NCBI GenBank assembly: GCA_034440615.1
Contig: JAOTOM010004635.1
Coordinates: 186,001-250,000 of the forward strand
Reading direction: 5' to 3'
DNA: 64,000 nt
Source: Ashinkailepas kermadecensis
Lineage: Eukaryota; Arthropoda; Thecostraca; Neolepadidae
Part shown: positions 12,483 through 21,962 of the stretch, in pieces
Layout: each line of letters opens with the position of its first letter
Numbering within the stretch: the stretch's first letter is position 1
Notes under the pieces: generated by a model
Databases searched by the model: none
What the model saw: the letters and a program-made list of their open reading frames with translations, nothing else
What the model was told of the DNA's origin: nothing
Program-made: the position numbers and the translations under genes

Positions 12483-12935
12483 GCGACACCGGACGGTGGA
12501 TCAGCCGAGTTAGATCAGCCGACACCGGACGGTGGATCAGCCGGTTAGATCAGCCGACACCGGACGGTGGATCAGCCGGTTAGATCAGCCGACACCGGAC
12601 GGTGGATCAGCCGGTTAGATCAGCCGACACCGGACGGTGGATCAGCCGGTTAGATCAGCCGACACCGGACGGTGGATCAGCCGGTTAGATCAGCCGACAC
12701 CGGACGGTGGATCAGCCGGTTAGATCAGCCGACACCGGACGGTGGATCAGCCGGTTAGATCAGCCGACACCGGACGGTGGATCAGCCGGTTAGATCAGCC
12801 GACACCGGACGGTGGATCAGCCGGTTAGATCAGCCGACACCGGACGGTGGATCAGCCGGTTAGATCAGCCGACACCGGACGGTGGATCAGCCGGTTGGAT
12901 CAGCCGACATCGGACGGTGGATCAGCCGGTTTATC
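12483..12935. repeat. 35-bp minisatellite, ~12-13 copies
   Basis: Nearly identical units of 35 bp contain ACACCGGACGGTGGATCAG and CCGGTTAGATCAGCCG. The copies are contiguous without unique spacers. The array abuts the 24-bp array. At the junction (12410-12490) motifs of both units are interleaved (TTAGATCAGCCGTACACCAG), pointing to a recombination joint. Confidence 0.97.
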
Positions 12936-13519
12936 GTAGCTCGTCCTCAGCGTAAGTTGCATCTAGCGAATGACATTTTGTCGCTGTTAAATATTTTAAA
13001 CAATAAGAAAAAGAAATGCCGTTGGTCGCCCACCCGAATGTGCAGCTGTGAACACTGAAGCCATGCTCAAGAAGTTCATGAACAATGCATGCGGACAAGA
13101 GCCGGGATTCCGGTAGGAGTTGGATAACTCCTACAAATGCCGCGTGACGATACTCTTTCTGCCCTCCCATATTCCTGCTAGAAGGTCTGAGAGTGCACGG
13201 CGTGATTTGAGGGTGGCATTTCCCAGCGCCGTCTCCCCGGTCAGATCCTCACAGGCCGTCTCGGGGAGTCGTTTTACACCACCTCTAACCTCCAAACTAA
13301 GCATTGCACTAAAACGAAGGTGGTGTCATCGGAAATCGCTCGAGGAGTAGGGCCCGAAACCACCGCAAAATGTGCTGCCTAAAAAGTGATGTCACCAGGG
13401 GGTCTATGTGATCACGACTGACATTATGTCTTTGGCTCTGGGGGCGTTCATTTAGGTGTAGATTTTAAAAACAACATTTGATATTTTCAGTTTCAAAACT
13501 TTAAAATTTTGAAATTCAC
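12936..13519. other. Unassigned intergenic sequence
   Basis: No gene, RNA or repeat recognised. Confidence 0.35.
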
Positions 13520-13725
13520 AGTAGTGGCGGCCTCTGTAGCAGCGCAGTGGACAGCTGCTTCAGCAGTGGCCACCACTGTAGCAGCACAGTGGGCAGCTGC
13601 TACTGCGGGGGTGGTCACTGTAGCAGCACAGTGGGCAGCTGCTACTGCAGGGGTGGCTACTGTAGCAGCACAGTGGACAGCTGCTACTGCTACACAGATG
13701 CTACTGCAGGGGCGGCCACTGTAGC
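13520..13725. repeat. 42-bp minisatellite, ~4.5 copies
   Basis: The unit contains ACTGTAGCAGCACAGTGG, CAGCTGCTACTGCAGG and GGTGGCC. It is 42 bp long, so a 14-residue peptide repeat (TVAAQWAAATAGVA type) is open in one frame. No start, domain or neighbour supports coding. Confidence 0.93.
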
Positions 13726-14268
13726 ACCGCAGCACGCGTATGAAGCCGCCGTGTCTGAGCCGTGGCGCGAGCCATTTTCCCCTTACCTAGCCTCAACAAA
13801 GTGCCATAGTGTCAAACATTTCACGTTGTTCGTGACAAGTTACTTGAAACCAGCCCATATAGCATCCGGTTAGTAGACAAAAGTAAAAGTAAATCGCACA
13901 CTGCAAAATGGGGAATCGCAGCACGGCAAGCAAGTAAGACAGTTACACACACAGGGAACACACAGCCACACGTCCACACAACCCATTGAGAGTTTATGCA
14001 TACTAAGGGCTAACGGGACACATCTGGGTTGGGCTTACAAAGGCAAGATACCATTCGACGAGAAAAAAGAGACTGAAACACCCGACCAATGCCATTTCCT
14101 GAGTTTTAATGAAACTGTCATACCTCATCGAAATTGTGCTGACCGTGCCATTTGGACGGTGGCCAACCAGCGGCAGTAGCACGTCCTCCCTCTGTCTGCC
14201 CGAGTGTGCCGCAGCCGAACCGAACCGTTGTACGTGGGAGCTGATGGGCTCCGCTGAGTACCGCCGAC
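13726..14268. other. Unassigned intergenic sequence
   Basis: Short CA-rich stretch at 13940-13980. No gene recognised. Confidence 0.35.
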
Positions 14269-14269
14269 T

Positions 14270-14374
14270 TGGAGGCGAAGCGGATGCGAAGCGGATGTGA
14301 AGCGGATGCGGAGCGGATGCGAAGCGGATGCGAAGCGGATGCGAAGCGGGTGCGAAGCGGGTGCGAAGCGGGTG
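14270..14374. repeat. 11-bp minisatellite (GCGAAGCGGAT)
   Basis: About nine to ten copies of an 11-bp unit. The last copies drift to GCGAAGCGGGT. Confidence 0.93.
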
Positions 14375-14610
14375 CCCGGGAGATCAAGCCGAGCCGTGGC
14401 CCGCCGGGGCTGCGGCGCTGTCGCCCGGCGTGGCAGCTATTGGCCGGCGCGGACGCGTCATTACACGCCGCGTCGGCCGTCGACATTGTCGACGTGCCGC
14501 CGTCGCTGCGCCGCACATGCACCGTGTCGCCGCGCCGACGCCGATTAGGTGCCGTCGACGGCGCGTGGAGACGCGACGCCAGCCAATCTTTGGCGGTCGG
14601 CAGCCGGCCA

Positions 14611-15036
14611 GGTGTCGGACAGCGACCGACAGCGGCGCGTCAGGTCGGACAGCGACCGACAGCGGCGCGTCAGGTCGGACAGCGACCGACAGCGACGCGT
14701 CAGGTCGGACAGCGAACGACAGCGGCGTGTCAGGTCGGACAGCGACCGACAGCGGCGCGTCAGGGATCGGACAGCGACCGACAACGGCGCGTCAGGTCGG
14801 ACAGCGACCGACAGCGGCGCGTGGGGTCGGACAGAGGCCGACAGCGGCGCGTCAGGTAGGACAGCGACCGACAGCGGCGCGTCAGGGGTCGGACAGTGGC
14901 CGACAGCGACGCGTCAGGTCGGACAGCGACCGACAGCGGCGTGTCAGGTCGGACAGCGAACGACAGCGGCCGACAGTGGGTGGCGCGTCAGGGGTCGGAC
15001 AGCGACCGACAGCGGCGCGTCAGGTAGGATGGCGAC
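14611..15036. repeat. 30-bp minisatellite, ~13 copies
   Basis: The unit contains GGACAGCGACCGACAGCGG and CGCGTCAGGTC, with a few indels. All frames stay open (GQRPTAARQV and similar 10-residue repeats), which creates long spurious frames on both strands. Confidence 0.95.
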
Positions 15037-15437
15037 CGACAACGACCAACAGCGGCAGACAGCAGCCCGACAACCGCCGGCGGCCACCGGGCCGAGGCCG
15101 GACATTTGCCGCAGACGGCGCTACACGCTCCGCCGCCACCGGTTCCAATACGTTACTTCCGGTTCTTGTGTTCCCCTCCTCCACCTGGCAATTTGGGACG
15201 CATCTACCGCTCCAGCTTAAGGCGCCGCCCTCGCTTCTGACCACCGCCGGTCCGATTATATCCGAAGTCCCCACCTCCCGTCTGCAACGCCCAGCTCTAA
15301 CCCACTGCACCTAACTGCTTCCAACAGTCCCCAGTTCCTTCCGACCGACTCCCAGCTCCTACTCACCACCTTCAGCTTGTACTCACCACCCTCGGCTCGT
15401 GCTCACCACCACGAACTTCCATCATCCTTCCCCCCCG
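15037..15437. other. Unassigned, pyrimidine-rich toward the end
   Basis: 15280-15440 is C/T-rich on the plus strand with a loose repeat of CAGCT(C/T)(C/G)TACTCACCACC. No gene recognised. Confidence 0.4.
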
Positions 15438-15533
15438 GTTGGTTATTGGTTTTACGACACGTCGACTGTTGAGTCATATAGCGTCGCCAATCTCTCACGC
15501 CGATTGGTCGCGGGCGAAGAGTGGCGACAGGTG
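15438..15533 (-). mobile_element. SINE body, 5'-truncated copy of the 48.4-kb SINE
   Basis: The reverse complement matches 48482-48573 almost base for base. Shared pieces include GCGACACGTCGAC, GTTGAGTCAT, GCGTCGCCAATCTCTCACGC and CGATTGGTCGCGGGCGAAGA. Similarity ends at GCGACAGGTG (15524-15533), exactly where the other copy enters its tRNA-like head. The promoter part (A and B boxes) is therefore missing, which is typical of 5' truncation. Confidence 0.85.
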
Positions 15534-15826
15534 TTCCTCCCCCCCCCCGCCGCTCCTTTGTCGTCACAGGTTTCTCTCGTGGTCACCGGTAGAGAATGTG
15601 CTGTGGCAGGTTGGCAATGGCAACGCTAAGTTTCTGTGATAGGCGGCATTTTGAAATGGCAATCAAGGCAATTTTGCCAATTAAAAGGTTGAATTCACAA
15701 CATTCAAAAAGCCAGAAAGAACCATTTTACCTGGATTCGCCTGGTTGTGGATAAATCACTTACCTACATACCTTCCAAGCTGGTCAAACAAAGCCATTTT
15801 CTGCAGTGTTAATTGTGCGTCCTTTG
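15534..15826. other. Unassigned intergenic sequence
   Basis: Nothing recognised. Confidence 0.35.
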
Positions 15827-16062
15827 CAGCGGCGTACTTAGAATTTGCGTCAGGGGAAACGGATTTTGAGGTGCACCAGCCTACCCCTATTTTATGCCGC
15901 AAATTTCGATTGCTGTTTGTCAATGGGTCCTCTTTGTTGTTAAAATAATTAGTGACAACTTAATTTTCCAGTTGAAAGGGTCCACCCCAACACTACCTAT
16001 CGTTTCTAAGTCACCCGATTTCAAACCCCTCCCTCCTATACGAGTAAGCTCAAAGAGCAATT
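15827..16062 (+). mobile_element. Fragment of 'CAGTGGCGTACTTAGG' repeat family
   Basis: It starts CAGCGGCGTACTTAGAATTT and shares about 200 bp with copies at 21685 and 22723: GGATTT..AGG, TGTCA(A/G)..GG.CC, ATAATTAGTGAC.AACTTAAT, CTACC..TATCGTTTC. The terminus resembles those of non-autonomous DNA transposons. No opposite terminus is found, so this is a partial copy. Confidence 0.6.
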
Positions 16063-16494
16063 GCCTCTCCCCTCTTCGGTACGCTACTGTTGCTTTTTGT
16101 ATGCGAAAATGTAGGGTTTTCTCAAACTGTGGCGGTGATCTTCAAGTATTTTTTAAGTGTCTCGTGTTACTGCAGTAAGTAATACGAAAAGTGTGGTATG
16201 TATGGCTGTTGCTTCTGTTACAAGCACAAAATGTCGGTAGATTACGGCTGCTGCGAACTCGCTTCAGCATAAATTTCATGACGCTAGGTCAGCGGCTTCA
16301 GGGTCGAACGAGTCGCAGGCGTCAACTGCACCGCTTTCCTCATCAGGTACAAGATTATTTTAATCCCAGTAAACATCAAGGCATTATCAACCATTCAGTT
16401 TCGGCCATCGCGCACCTCAGTTCTTCCAGCGTGCACCGGTTGTGGAGAGGGGTGGCGGCGGGTGGGGCTGCACGCGACCCGCAGCTCGCCTGCT
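16063..16494. other. Upstream region, nothing recognised
   Basis: Lies just upstream of the candidate promoter. No gene or repeat is evident. Confidence 0.35.
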
Positions 16495-16526
16495 TATAAG
16501 CCGGCGCTGCGGTCGGCACGTCAGTT
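16495..16526 (+). promoter_or_regulatory. Candidate core promoter: TATAAG box plus TCAGTT initiator
   Basis: TATAAG lies at 16495-16500 and the arthropod-type initiator TCAGTT at 16521-16526. With the A of the initiator (16523) as +1, the TATA box begins at -28, the canonical spacing. The next supported coding start on this strand is the serine protease ATG at 17268, about 745 bp downstream. If used for that gene, the leader would either be long and repeat-rich or contain an intron. No DPE match is seen at +28. Confidence 0.5.
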
Positions 16527-16569
16527 GGTCCGGCCTTCGCCGCTGCGTGCAGCTGGGTCTCGGTCCGCC

Positions 16570-16922
16570 CCCACCCAGCGCCACCCAGGCGTGTGCAGTG
16601 CTGCGGCTGTACCCCACCGTCAGACGTCCGCCCCGCCCCCGCCCCCGCCCAGCGCCACCCAGGCGTGTGAAGTGCTGCGGCTGTACCCCACCGTCAGACG
16701 TCCGCCGCCCCGCCCCGCCCAGGCCACCCAGGCGTGGTACTGCGTCTACCGTCAGACGTCCGCCCCGCCCCCGCCCCGCCAGGCGTGTGAGTGCTGCGGC
16801 TGTACCCCACCGTCGACGCCCCCCCCCCCCCCCAGCGCCACCCAGGCGTGTGAGTGCTGCGGCTGTACCCCACCGTCAGTCGCCCCCGCCCCCGCCCAGC
16901 CAGGCGTGTGAGCTGCACCGTA
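16570..16922. repeat. ~65-75-bp minisatellite, ~5 copies
   Basis: The unit contains GGCGTGTG(A/C)(A)GTGCTGCGG, CTGTACCCCACCGTC, AGACGTCCGCC and CCCAGCGCCACCC, with poly-C length variation (a C run at 16817-16832). It lies between the candidate promoter and the serine protease ATG. Confidence 0.9.
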
Positions 16923-16939
16923 GACGTCGAGCGGTGCTC

Positions 16940-17112
16940 TACCAGCTGTGTCTGAGGTAGCCGAGCTGTGTCTGAGGTAGCCGAGCTGTGTCTGAGGTAG
17001 CCGGACTGTGTCTGAGGTAGGCGGGCTGCATCTGAGGTAGTCGGACTGTGTCTGAGGTAGCCGGACTGTGTTCGAGGTAGTCGGACTCTACTGAGGTAGT
17101 CGGACCGTGTGT
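16940..17112. repeat. 20-bp minisatellite (CTGTGTCTGAGGTAGCCGAG)
   Basis: Seven to eight tandem copies with drift at the ends. It lies in the putative leader of the serine protease gene. Three copies of CAGCTGGTGT follow at about 17135-17210. Confidence 0.93.
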
Positions 17113-17267
17113 GCGGTAGTCAACCGAGCCGGGCAGCTGGTGTCTCCGCAGTCAGTGAGGCTAGACAGCTGGTGTCTACGACAGCCGACACAAATCACCA
17201 GCTGGTGTGCGCGGTCGCCAGCAGAGCAGGCCAGTCGGTGTAGCGTGGCGAGTCAGCCGACGAGGAG

Positions 17268-18584
17268 ATGCTGCTGCCCGCCTGGCTGTGGCTGGCGTCG
17301 GCGGCCTGGGCCGGACAGCCCATCATATTCCCCGACCAGGCGCGGGTGCCGGCGCGGCCGGCGCCCGCCAGGTCGGCGCCCGCCAGGTCGGCGCTGCTGT
17401 TCCCCGGAGGCACCGCCTGCGCGGCGCCCAGCGGCCAGCCCGGCTGGTGCCTGCTGCCGCGCGACTGCCGCGCCGCCGGCAGCGTCGCCGCGCGCCGGCC
17501 GTGCGGCCACCGCCGGCGCCAGATCAAGTACTGCTGCGAGCGCGTCGCCACCGACTTCAGCCAGCTGCCGAAGAAGTTCGGGCAGCCGGCGGCGGCGCCT
17601 GCCGCGGTCGCGGCGGCTCCGTCCGCGCCGGCCGTGCCGACGCCGGCGGCGGTGACCGAGCCGCCCGCAGCAGCCGTCGAGTCCTCCACCGCCGGCACGG
17701 AGGCGCCCACTGCGCCCACGCGGCCGGCCGCGCTGCCCGACCGGTGCGGCCGCGGCAAGGTCGCCGGCGGGCGCGGCTCGCACGTGCGGCCCAACATCAT
17801 CGACGGCCGCGACGCGGCGCTCGGCGAGTGGCCGTGGGCGGCCGTCATCGGGCTGGCCGAGGCTCGCGGCACGCGCTGGGTGTGCGGCGGCGCGCTGCTC
17901 GGGCCGCGCCACGTGCTCACCGCCGCCCACTGCGTGCTGCACGACCGCCTCGGCGACACGGTGGTGCGCCTGGGCGAGCACGACCTGACCACCACGGCCG
18001 ACGGCCGCCACCAGGAGCGGCGGCTGCGGCGCGCCGTGCGCCACCCCGGCTACCACGCGCCGGCGCACCTGCACGACATCGCGCTGCTGGAGCTGCGGCG
18101 GCCCGTGCGGCTGGCCGACGGCGTCGGCGCCGTCTGCCTGCCCGCGCGGCGCGCGCGCATGGTCGGCCGCCACGGCTGGGTGGTCGGCTGGGGCCGGCTG
18201 GAGGTGGGCCGCGCCGGCCGCCGGCCAGACGTGCTACAGCAGGCGCTGGTGCGCGTTGGGCCGCGCGACCTCTGCGAGACGGCCTACCGGCGCACCAGCT
18301 CGTTCGACCAGCTCTTCCCCGGCGGCTTCGGCGACGGCGTGCTGTGCGCGGCCGACGCCAACGGCACGTTTATGGACGCGTGCCAGGGCGACTCGGGCGG
18401 CCCGCTGTCGGTGCGGCGCGCCGACGGCACCTTCGCGCTGGCCGGCGTCGTGTCGGCCGGCATCGGCTGCGGCAACCCCAACTTCCCGGGCATCTACATG
18501 CGCGTGGCGCACTACGTCGACTGGATCTGGGAGGAGGTCGGCCGCGCTCTGCCGGACGCCGAGCCGGCGGCCGGCTCGGTGTGA
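17268..18584 (+). CDS. Secreted CLIP-domain trypsin-like serine protease
   Basis: This is a 438-residue single open frame. Signal peptide 1-15 (MLLPAWLWLASAAWA). A CLIP domain at 51-90 has the six cysteines C51, C61, C67, C79, C89 and C90. An Ala/Pro/Thr-rich linker spans 105-157. The S1 protease domain follows from about 177, with catalytic H221 (TAAHC), D270 (HDIAL) and S376 (GDSGGP). D370, six residues before the serine, predicts cleavage after Arg/Lys. C160 probably tethers the pro-region. Family members act as extracellular zymogen cascade enzymes in clotting, melanisation or Toll activation. Oddities: the activation junction reads HVRPN|IIDG, with Asn rather than Arg/Lys at P1, and the gene appears intronless with almost uniform G/C third positions. 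The ATG was chosen because the signal peptide follows at once. No AATAAA was found close downstream. Confidence 0.93.
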   Translation: MLLPAWLWLASAAWAGQPIIFPDQARVPARPAPARSAPARSALLFPGGTACAAPSGQPGWCLLPRDCRAAGSVAARRPCGHRRRQIKYCCERVATDFSQLPKKFGQPAAAPAAVAAAPSAPAVPTPAAVTEPPAAAVESSTAGTEAPTAPTRPAALPDRCGRGKVAGGRGSHVRPNIIDGRDAALGEWPWAAVIGLAEARGTRWVCGGALLGPRHVLTAAHCVLHDRLGDTVVRLGEHDLTTTADGRHQERRLRRAVRHPGYHAPAHLHDIALLELRRPVRLADGVGAVCLPARRARMVGRHGWVVGWGRLEVGRAGRRPDVLQQALVRVGPRDLCETAYRRTSSFDQLFPGGFGDGVLCAADANGTFMDACQGDSGGPLSVRRADGTFALAGVVSAGIGCGNPNFPGIYMRVAHYVDWIWEEVGRALPDAEPAAGSV

Positions 18585-18752
18585 CGACTCCGTGGCCCCC
18601 AGCCTTCCAGTAGTGGCGTGCGACGTCAGTGGAGTGGAGCACAGGACAATTGATGTGGATGTCCTGTCCTGTGGAGGACATTAACTGTCCTGTGGTGCAG
18701 CACGGCCCGGCAGAGCACGGCGCAGATGGTGGTCGGCAAGCGCGACGTGCGA
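18585..18752. other. 3' flank of the serine protease gene
   Basis: Contains a short internal repeat of CCTGTCCTGTGGAGGACATT and TTAACTGTCCTGTGG. No canonical polyadenylation signal is visible. Confidence 0.4.
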
Positions 18753-19062
18753 CGGTCCCAGTGCCATGGCGTGGATCAGCATTGGTACATGGTGACCTGA
18801 CACTGACGCACTGGTTCAATAATGTCACGCTGATATGAACAATGTCCGTGAAGGTCCCAGTACCATGGCATGGATCAGCATTTGTGCGTGGTGACCTGAC
18901 GCTGACGCACTGGTCCAATGGTGACGCGCTGATCTGAACAGTGTCCGTGTCGGTCCCAGTACCATGGCATGGATCAGCATTTGTGCGTGGTGACCTGACG
19001 CTGACGCACTGGTCCAATGGTGACGCGCTGATCTGAACAGTGTCCGTGACGGTCCCAGTGTC
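18753..19062. repeat. ~99-bp minisatellite, three copies
   Basis: Copies begin with GGTCCCAGT(A/G)CCATGG at 18753, 18853, 18952 and (partial) 19051. Each contains ATGGATCAGCATT, GGTGACCTGAC.CTGACGCA and CAGTGTCCGTG. Confidence 0.93.
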
Positions 19063-19631
19063 GCGCAGTGTACACCAACAGTGGCGTGAAGAGGTCAAAT
19101 AGCGGCATGCGTGGTCAGATAGTGGCATGCCGGCCCATGACTTAGCACAGCAGTCTCCGTGACGCGCAATGGATCAACAGTGACGTGCAGTGGTGCATCA
19201 GTGACAGACATTGGCACAGTAATGGTGTCACCGGGCAACTAATGGCACAGTGGTCTCATGGTGGCACGCCTCGCAATCTCAGTAACATATTGAACCCGCG
19301 CCGACGTAGCTTGGTCCAATACTGGAGTCATGTTCCAAAAGCGGTACAAACTGTCAAATGGTGGTATGTAATCGGTGGCGACGGAGAACGTCTCGCTAAA
19401 TAGGTGTGGTGTTGAGGGGGGGGGCTGCATTTTCGGAGGTTAGGCAATGTATTTGTGACTTCTGACAATAATCTTGTATATACAATATCAAATAGCGAGC
19501 TGCGATTGTCGCGAGGGCTGCTGGGTCAACTGGCGAACTTAAGTAAGCGACAGAGAGCTCGGCTAGCGACGCTGGAACGGGGACTCGCGGTAACGTGGCT
19601 AGCACAGATGAGCAAGTCGTGCTGGGGAAGC
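19063..19631. other. Unassigned; possible 3' remnant of the gag-like element
   Basis: 19063-19400 holds loose repeats of CAGTGGTG/GGCATG. On the minus strand 19400-19640 stays open in a different frame from the gag-like ORF and could be the decayed start of a following ORF, but no RT or recombinase motif can be read. Confidence 0.3.
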
Positions 19632-20753
19632 TCACCAGCTGGAGTGCGGGCGGTGGTCTCTGTAAGCGTGCGGCGAGAAAGCCCGGGGAGGCTGACCTTG
19701 GTGGTGGGCGGTGGGGTGGCCCTCGCCGCACCGGGAGCACGCGTGTCTGCGCCGGCAAGACTCTGGCCAGGTGCACCGTCCCAAGTTGTATCGAATACAA
19801 ATATCGTTATCCGGCCCCCGACGGGGAGCCGCGGAGAAGTTTGGGTACGGCGCGTTATTAGCTTGGAGAGCGAGCCAGCCCGGCCGTGGGGGGAGATTGG
19901 TGGCCGCCAGGGGCTGGGCGGCCGCCAAGGGCTGAGAGGTGCGTACGGCGTCGGTCAGGGAGGCGTCATCGTGGTAATCGCACGGGTACTGCGCCATGTG
20001 GGTGCGTGCGCGGATATCGATGTCCGGTAGCTGGGCGGTGCCTAGCCCGTCCGCCCTACCCTGCAGCCAGTGCAGGTACGTAAGCCACTGCACGGCGAGG
20101 GAGGGGAAAAAATATGCACGATAGGCGGCGATCGCCGTCACGCCGCGCACGTAGTTGGCCACGCAGGTGGGCGGGGCACGGGTGCGGTCGGTCGTGATGG
20201 CCCGGTAGAGGTGCAGCTGGGGGTACAGGACGTCGTCCACGACGACGACGTGGTCTCGCCTTTTCAGCTCGTCCAGTAGGGGGCGCCCTACGGTGGGGAG
20301 CTTGAGGAACCTCGGCGGATCCGGGCGGCCGGATGTGAGTGGGACCAGGCTGAGGTCATCGACCTCGCTGGCTCCAGATGGGCCCGGGAGGGGCGATTGC
20401 CGCGCGTTGGAGGCGATGTCCGAGCAGTCCCGGGGTTCGTCGGAGACCGTGCTGGAGCCGCTACTACTTGTGGACGCATGTAGGGTGGATGACCCAGTGA
20501 TGGAGCGCCGCCGTTGAGCGACGGACCGTCTACGTGGGTGCGCGGCAGGAGCCACGGGCAGGGAGGGTGGGCCGGCGTCAGTTTGGCCAGCCCTAGACTG
20601 GGAGGCAGACTGGCGCCGTCGTGCCGCGGGCGGCGCGGTCGGTGACGCACGGGGCCGTGCGGGGCGGATGATGGTGGCGGCTTTGGCTAGGGACCCTGTC
20701 GGCAGGGAACATGTGTCAACTACTGGCGGTCGGTGTGGCATGGCCGCGGCCAT
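19632..20753 (-). CDS. Gag-like protein with CCCH finger (retroelement ORF1, probable)
   Basis: This 373-codon open frame has a Pro/Arg/Ser-rich N-terminal third and a folded-looking middle (PRFLKLPTVGRPLLDELKRR, then VLYPQLHLYRA). Near the C-terminus is CIRYNLGRCTWPESCRRRH, a C-x7-C-x5-C-x3-H zinc-finger motif, followed by CSRCGEGHP.AHH, a knuckle-like cluster. A single CCCH finger followed by CxxCGxxHP near the C-terminus is the arrangement I know from ORF1 proteins of DIRS/Ngaro-type retroelements, so a nucleic-acid-binding capsid-like role is inferred. No reverse transcriptase or tyrosine recombinase follows downstream, so the element is incomplete here. A cellular CCCH protein is the alternative. 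The start codon is the first ATG of the frame and abuts the satellite at 20761. Confidence 0.5.
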   Translation of the reverse strand: MAAAMPHRPPVVDTCSLPTGSLAKAATIIRPARPRASPTAPPAARRRQSASQSRAGQTDAGPPSLPVAPAAHPRRRSVAQRRRSITGSSTLHASTSSSGSSTVSDEPRDCSDIASNARQSPLPGPSGASEVDDLSLVPLTSGRPDPPRFLKLPTVGRPLLDELKRRDHVVVVDDVLYPQLHLYRAITTDRTRAPPTCVANYVRGVTAIAAYRAYFFPSLAVQWLTYLHWLQGRADGLGTAQLPDIDIRARTHMAQYPCDYHDDASLTDAVRTSQPLAAAQPLAATNLPPRPGWLALQANNAPYPNFSAAPRRGPDNDICIRYNLGRCTWPESCRRRHACSRCGEGHPTAHHQGQPPRAFSPHAYRDHRPHSSW

Positions 20754-20760
20754 ACTTGAT

Positions 20761-21352
20761 CCGGTCAGTGGGACTTTACGAATGGCGTCGGCGGACGTTC
20801 AGACCCCAGGTGCATGAACGAACTGATCAGTGGGACCTTACCAATGGCGTCGGCGGACGAACAGGCCCAGGTGAATGATCTATCTGGTTAGTGGGGCCGT
20901 ACCGATGGCGGCAGCGGGCAGCCAGGCCCCAGTGTATGACTTGGTCAGTGGAACCGTAAGTGATGTCTGCGGACAGCCAAGCGCAGGTAGCGAATCTGGG
21001 CAGGGGGACCTGAACGCTGGCGTCGGCGGGAGACCAGGACCAGGTGTCTGATCTGGTCAGTGGGACCGTAACTGTGTATGTGGACCGCTAGGTCCCGATG
21101 CATGATCTTGTCAGCAGGGGCTAAACAGTGGTGTCAGCGGACAGCCAGGCCCAATTAACTAAACCGGTCAGTGGGGCCTTACTGGTGGCGTCGGCGGACA
21201 GCCAGGCCCGTACACGATCTGGTCAGTGAGACCCCACCACTGGAGACAGTGGACAGCCAGGCCCATACGTGATGTAGTCCGTGGGGCCGGACCAGTGGCA
21301 TCAGCAGACTGTCAGACCCAGGTGCATGATTTCATCAGTGGGACCTTACCAG
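20761..21352. repeat. 55-62-bp satellite, left arm (~10 units)
   Basis: Diverged units contain GGTCAGTGGGACCTTACCAG, TGGCGTC(A/G)GCGGAC and AGCCAGGCCCA.GTGCATGA. The array stops inside a unit at CTTACCAG (21345-21352), where a 5.5-kb element is inserted. It resumes in register at 26884. Confidence 0.92.
21345..21352. other. Target-site duplication, left copy (CTTACCAG)
   Basis: Identical to 26884-26891. Joining the two satellite arms through one copy recreates the satellite consensus GACCTTACCAGTGGCGTC. Confidence 0.85.
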
Positions 21353-21684
21353 CAGTGGCGTCGCCACGAAATTCTTCCAGGTGGGGGGCAATATTGATAG
21401 GGGGCCTCCTGCTCCCGAAAGGGGGCCTCCACTGTGTTAGGGCCTCCTATTGCTTTTTTAGGCTCTTAGTAGTTAAAGAATGGGGGAACATGGCTTCATA
21501 TTGATGTCTTGTTTGTTCTTGGCATGGTGCATCATTTACGCAAAGCGCAATAGCAAGAATCTTTTTTTCCGCTGAGAACTGAGCCATACCAGGGTGTAAA
21601 TAAGCAAACGCACTGGCGGATCTAGCCCACCGGTTTGGGGGGGGCAACTTTCGGGTTTCGGCGTCAGCCCCCCCCCCCCTCCCC

Positions 21685-21895
21685 CAGTGGCGTACTTAGG
21701 AATTGCATTAGAGGAGGGGTCGAAGGGATTTGGAGGGTGCCCATTCTCCCACTATTTTTGGTTAAAAGCATCGGATTGCTACCACTATTTGTCAGATGGA
21801 TCCATTTTTTACAATAATAATTAATGACAACATAATTTCCTGTGTAGGGGCCCCAGCCTACCTCCACCGCTTCTAAGTTACGGGATTTGTGTTCT
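21685..21895 (+). mobile_element. Fragment of 'CAGTGGCGTACTTAGG' repeat family
   Basis: Starts CAGTGGCGTACTTAGGAATT. Shares downstream blocks (GGATTTGGAGGGTGCCC, TTGTCA.ATGG.TCC, AATAATTAATGACAACATAA) with copies at 15827 and 22723. Confidence 0.6.
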
Positions 21896-21962
21896 TGTTT
21901 ACCAAAACGTTCATGTTCACGTTCAACATCTTGTACCACGTCAACGTTCGTGCACGTGTACA

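Noticed and set aside
12483..12935. CRISPR-like array (35-bp repeats)
   Set aside because: Repeats are contiguous with no unique spacers, there are no cas genes, and the context is animal DNA.
19396..19800. Second retroelement ORF downstream of the gag-like frame
   Set aside because: A slight resemblance of SPVDPAALATIAARYL to a DIRS-type ORF start was considered, but nothing catalytic follows.
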